Assembly: GCA_017646305.1 (NCBI GenBank)
Contig: JAGCMR010000179.1
Location: 1 to 7,672 of the forward strand
DNA: 7,672 nt
Source: Spirochaetaceae bacterium
Lineage (GTDB): Bacteria > Spirochaetota > Spirochaetia > Treponematales > Treponemataceae
Direction of reading: 5' to 3'
Below, piece by piece: positions 5,204-7,672 of this stretch; position 1 is the first letter of the stretch; every line of letters starts with the position of its first letter. A program made the translations under genes and the position numbers. Under the pieces are notes generated by a model. The model ran no database searches. It saw nothing but the letters and a program-made list of their open reading frames with translations, and was not told the DNA's origin.

Positions 5204-6640
5204 ATAATAATTATAGGAGCGGGCCTTACTGGTACCGAGCTTGCAAAAAAGCTTATCTCCGAAAAAAACGATGTTGTCATCATTGACAACGACGAGGAAA
5301 CAGTACGACACGTATCCAATAAGCTGGACTGCATGGTTATCCATGCAGACGGCAATAGCCTAGAAACATTAGAGGAGGCGGGTATTGCAAAGGCAGATGC
5401 CTTGATTATGCTCACCAACTCTGATGAAGTTAACATGATTACCTGCTCTCTGGTAGAAGCACTCTATCCAGAGGTAATGAAAATTGCACGAGTCCGCAAC
5501 TACGAATACCACGTTAAAGCAAAAAAAACAGCAAAGCACAAAGCACTAGAAGCGGAAAAAGAAGTCCGTCCCCTCTACGGCATCGACTACATGGTGTATC
5601 CCGACAAGGAAGCAGCCTTGGCAATTCTCCGTGCCATTGAACACGGGGCTGTTACCGATGTTTTGTCCTTTGAGAATTCTGAATACGAAATTATGCGTGT
5701 AGAGGTGGAAAAAGGAAGTCGTCTTGACGGGCAAAAGGTGCAAGACTTGAGAACATTTATCGATGTTCCCTTCTTGTTGGTATACCTAGAAAACAAGACA
5801 GAAGCATCCCTTCCTATGGGCTCCACTATAATACAGGCAGAGGATTACCTAGGAATTCTTGCTCACAAAAAGCACATGAACCAATTTTTGGAACTCTGTG
5901 GTTCTCAGATTATAGAGCTAAATAAAATTGCCTTGGTAGGTGCAGGACATATTGGCACTTTAATTGCCGATTCCATGATAACACCTCAAAAAACATCAAA
6001 AATTCCTAAGTTCTTATTTTCTCTACAAAAATCAAAGCAGAAATTTGTTATTATCGATAAAGATTCCCAACGAATAAAAGCAGCTGCAGAACGATATCCT
6101 TCCACCGATGTCTTCAAGGCAGATATTACTGACGAAGATTTTATCCAAGAAGAAAAACTTGCCACCTATGATTTGATGATTTGTGCCACCCACAATCATG
6201 AAAAGAACATGGTTATTTCTGCCTACCTAAAATCCTTAGGTGTAGGAAAAACTATTTGCCTTGTTCCTAGCAGTAGCTTTGCAGAAATTGCACGACACAT
6301 CGGTGTTGACGTGGCTATTCCTATTAAAGATACCGTTGTTGATGCCATCATTGGACATTTACGAGGTAAAAGTATTACTGGTGTTCATACCGTTTCTGAT
6401 GGGGACTTAGAAATCATTGAGTATGTTATGCCAGAAGACTCTCATCTGAACGGTAAGGCCCTGAAAGATATTGCAGAGCCAGGTAGCTTCCTTGTATTGC
6501 TGCAGAAGGGAAAAGAGCAATCAGAATATATCATCCCTGCAGGTAATACCATCTTGAACGGTGGTGACAACCTTGTTCTCATCTCCAACATGGAAGAAAC
6601 TGACAAGGTCATTGACTACTTTGGAGGCTCAGAGGAGTAG
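5198..6640 (+). CDS. trkA: Trk potassium uptake system NAD-binding regulatory protein TrkA
   Basis: The 480-residue cytosolic protein has two tandem RCK units, as in full-length TrkA (E. coli about 458 residues). TrkA binds NAD(H) or related nucleotides and gates the TrkH membrane subunit. Unit one has a Rossmann loop G7-A-G9-L-T-G12, an acidic end of strand 2 at D30, and HADGNSLETLEEAGIAKADA (49-68), then a TrkA_C domain at about 160-227. Unit two repeats this with G248-A-G250-H-I-G253, D287 and KADITDEDF (307-315), then a second TrkA_C at about 395-476. Relative to the first unit, the second carries roughly 13-17 extra residues between its first helix and second strand (about 261-281, Lys/Pro-rich with FLFSL). 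A Lys/Glu-rich segment (about 106-124) also lengthens unit one. The gene starts 26 bp after the S-component gene and ends 6 bp before trkH, so the pair is almost certainly co-translated. A modest AGAG lies 7 nt before the ATG. Confidence 0.95.
   Translation: MKIIIIGAGLTGTELAKKLISEKNDVVIIDNDEETVRHVSNKLDCMVIHADGNSLETLEEAGIAKADALIMLTNSDEVNMITCSLVEALYPEVMKIARVRNYEYHVKAKKTAKHKALEAEKEVRPLYGIDYMVYPDKEAALAILRAIEHGAVTDVLSFENSEYEIMRVEVEKGSRLDGQKVQDLRTFIDVPFLLVYLENKTEASLPMGSTIIQAEDYLGILAHKKHMNQFLELCGSQIIELNKIALVGAGHIGTLIADSMITPQKTSKIPKFLFSLQKSKQKFVIIDKDSQRIKAAAERYPSTDVFKADITDEDFIQEEKLATYDLMICATHNHEKNMVISAYLKSLGVGKTICLVPSSSFAEIARHIGVDVAIPIKDTVVDAIIGHLRGKSITGVHTVSDGDLEIIEYVMPEDSHLNGKALKDIAEPGSFLVLLQKGKEQSEYIIPAGNTILNGGDNLVLISNMEETDKVIDYFGGSEE
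6633..6637 (+). promoter_or_regulatory. Ribosome binding site for trkH
   Basis: AGGAG lies within the final codons of trkA, with a 9-nt spacer to ATG 6647. It supports the chosen trkH start and tight coupling to trkA. Confidence 0.7.
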
Positions 6641-6646
6641 CAGAGT

Positions 6647-7672
6647 ATGAATTTCTTCAATTTTTTTAGAATAAATATTTTGCTATTGGCAATCATTTCC
6701 ATTACCTTTGCACTTCCCATCGGTGTGGCAGTGTATTTCCAAGAATACGAAGTAGTTTCTTCCTTCCTTATTCCAGGAATCATTTGTATTGCGTTGGCAT
6801 TGATTGTGTTGGTGCTGGGAAAAGGCAAAAAGATTGCCATGACCCCACGAGATGCATTTATTGTGGTGGCTGCAGCTTGGTTTTTTGCCAGTCTTTTGGG
6901 AGCTCTGCCCTTGTATCTTTCTAGCTGGGTTCCCAGCTTTACCGATGCCTTTTTTGAAAGTGTTTCTGGATTTACCACCACAGGAGCCACCAATCTTCCT
7001 GATGTGGAAATTCTTCCTAAAGCCTTAAATATGTGGCGTTGTCAAATGCACTGGTTAGGAGGCATGGGAATTGTAGCTTTAACAGTAGCCTTGATGCCAT
7101 TGCTTGGTGTTGGTGGATTTAAACTGATAAAGGCAGAAACAACAGGAGTAGAAAAGGGCAAGGTAACACCGAAAATTGCCACCACCGCAAAAATTCTGTG
7201 GATAATCTATTTTTCCTTCACCATAATTCAGACAATTTTACTGCGATTGGCAGGCATGGACTGGTATGATGCCTTAGCTCACACCCTTTCTACCCTGGGC
7301 ACAGGAGGCTTTTCCACAAAAAATGCCAGTATAGCCTACTATAACTCCCCTGCCATTGAATGGATTTGCATTGTTTTTATGTTTCTCGCTGCGGTAAACT
7401 TTAGCCTATACTATTACGCTGTTACCTTTAAGTTTAAGGAAATTATCAGAAACAGCGAGCTTAAAGCATTTACCGGCATTGTATTTGCCACTGCATTGGG
7501 AATTTCCTTTTTTATCTACAAGATATACAACAACTTTGGCTATAGCTTTCGAGAAGCCCTTTTCCAGACAACATCCATCATCAGTACTACAGGCTTTGCT
7601 TCTGTAGACTTTAATCTATGGCCTGCAGGGGCTCAAATCTTTTTACTCCTGCTAATGCTGGTAGGTGGCTGC
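6647..7672 (+). CDS. trkH: Trk potassium uptake system membrane subunit TrkH (C-terminus cut by window edge)
   Basis: An open frame of 342 codons runs off the right edge. The product is the K+-translocating subunit of the Trk system in the inner membrane, a superfamily of K+ transporters with four pore-loop repeats. Three pore loops are visible, each with the selectivity-filter glycine: SGFTTTGAT (107-115), STLGTGGFSTKN (215-226) and STTGFASVDF (313-322). Between them lie long hydrophobic helices (about 9-30, 36-58, 70-92, 137-155, 184-202, 236-258, 274-292, 327-342) and a conserved QMHWLGGMGI element (133-142). Family members are about 480 residues, so roughly 140 residues including the fourth pore loop are missing. 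The ending VGGC is where the family continues toward a conserved Gly/Ser-rich stretch before the fourth loop. AGGAG lies 9 nt upstream and the start is 6 bp after the trkA stop. The neighbouring TrkA is its regulatory partner. The frame is intact and shows no missing filter residue. Confidence 0.95.
   Translation, partial: MNFFNFFRINILLLAIISITFALPIGVAVYFQEYEVVSSFLIPGIICIALALIVLVLGKGKKIAMTPRDAFIVVAAAWFFASLLGALPLYLSSWVPSFTDAFFESVSGFTTTGATNLPDVEILPKALNMWRCQMHWLGGMGIVALTVALMPLLGVGGFKLIKAETTGVEKGKVTPKIATTAKILWIIYFSFTIIQTILLRLAGMDWYDALAHTLSTLGTGGFSTKNASIAYYNSPAIEWICIVFMFLAAVNFSLYYYAVTFKFKEIIRNSELKAFTGIVFATALGISFFIYKIYNNFGYSFREALFQTTSIISTTGFASVDFNLWPAGAQIFLLLLMLVGGC

Noticed and set aside
5185..5826. 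Minus-strand open frames opposite trkA
   Set aside because: They are shadows of the trkA codons, which encode clear RCK domains in the plus strand.
6616..6993. A 125-codon minus-strand open frame
   Set aside because: It is opposite the start of trkH, whose plus-strand frame has the first selectivity-filter loop and a good ribosome site.

Overview
The window (7,672 bp, moderate GC) is densely coded and arranged as two divergent gene blocks that meet at an 84-bp intergenic region (4476-4559). It looks like ordinary chromosomal housekeeping sequence. There is no mobile element, CRISPR array, tRNA or rRNA that I can recognise, and no gene-free stretch longer than about 100 bp. The combination of an ECF-type vitamin transporter S component, TrkA/TrkH, a YchJ-like SEC-C protein and an HrpB helicase would fit a spirochaete such as Treponema. 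That assignment is a low-confidence inference from gene content, because there is no taxonomic marker gene in the window.

Left block, minus strand, read from 4475 down to the left edge: ychJ (SEC-C zinc-binding protein) - rlmB (SpoU/TrmH-family 23S rRNA 2'-O-methyltransferase, GTG start, overlapping ychJ by 11 bp) - a hemolysin III/PAQR membrane protein with an unusual charged N-terminal extension - hrpB (DExH-box RNA helicase-like ATPase, cut by the left window edge after 764 residues). Spacings are -11, 28 and 22 bp with no visible terminator between genes, so they probably form one transcription unit. Two of the four (RlmB, HrpB) belong to RNA-acting families.

Right block, plus strand, from 4560 to the right edge: an ECF transporter S component (substrate not determinable) - trkA (cytosolic NAD-binding regulator of K+ uptake) - trkH (K+ translocating membrane subunit, cut by the right edge after 342 residues). 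Spacings are 26 and 6 bp. TrkA and TrkH together make the Trk potassium uptake system. The S component has no EcfA or EcfT partner in view and so probably uses a shared energizing module encoded elsewhere.

The intergenic region holds overlapping candidate promoters for both directions, a palindromic ACTATAGT that reads as a -10-like hexamer on both strands, and a possible six-codon leader cistron with a good Shine-Dalgarno sequence whose stop overlaps the ychJ start codon. I do not see a clearly novel system. The points worth a second look are small: the leader cistron, a possibly leaderless right-hand mRNA, non-consensus helicase motifs in HrpB, and lineage-specific insertions or extensions in HlyIII, HrpB and TrkA.
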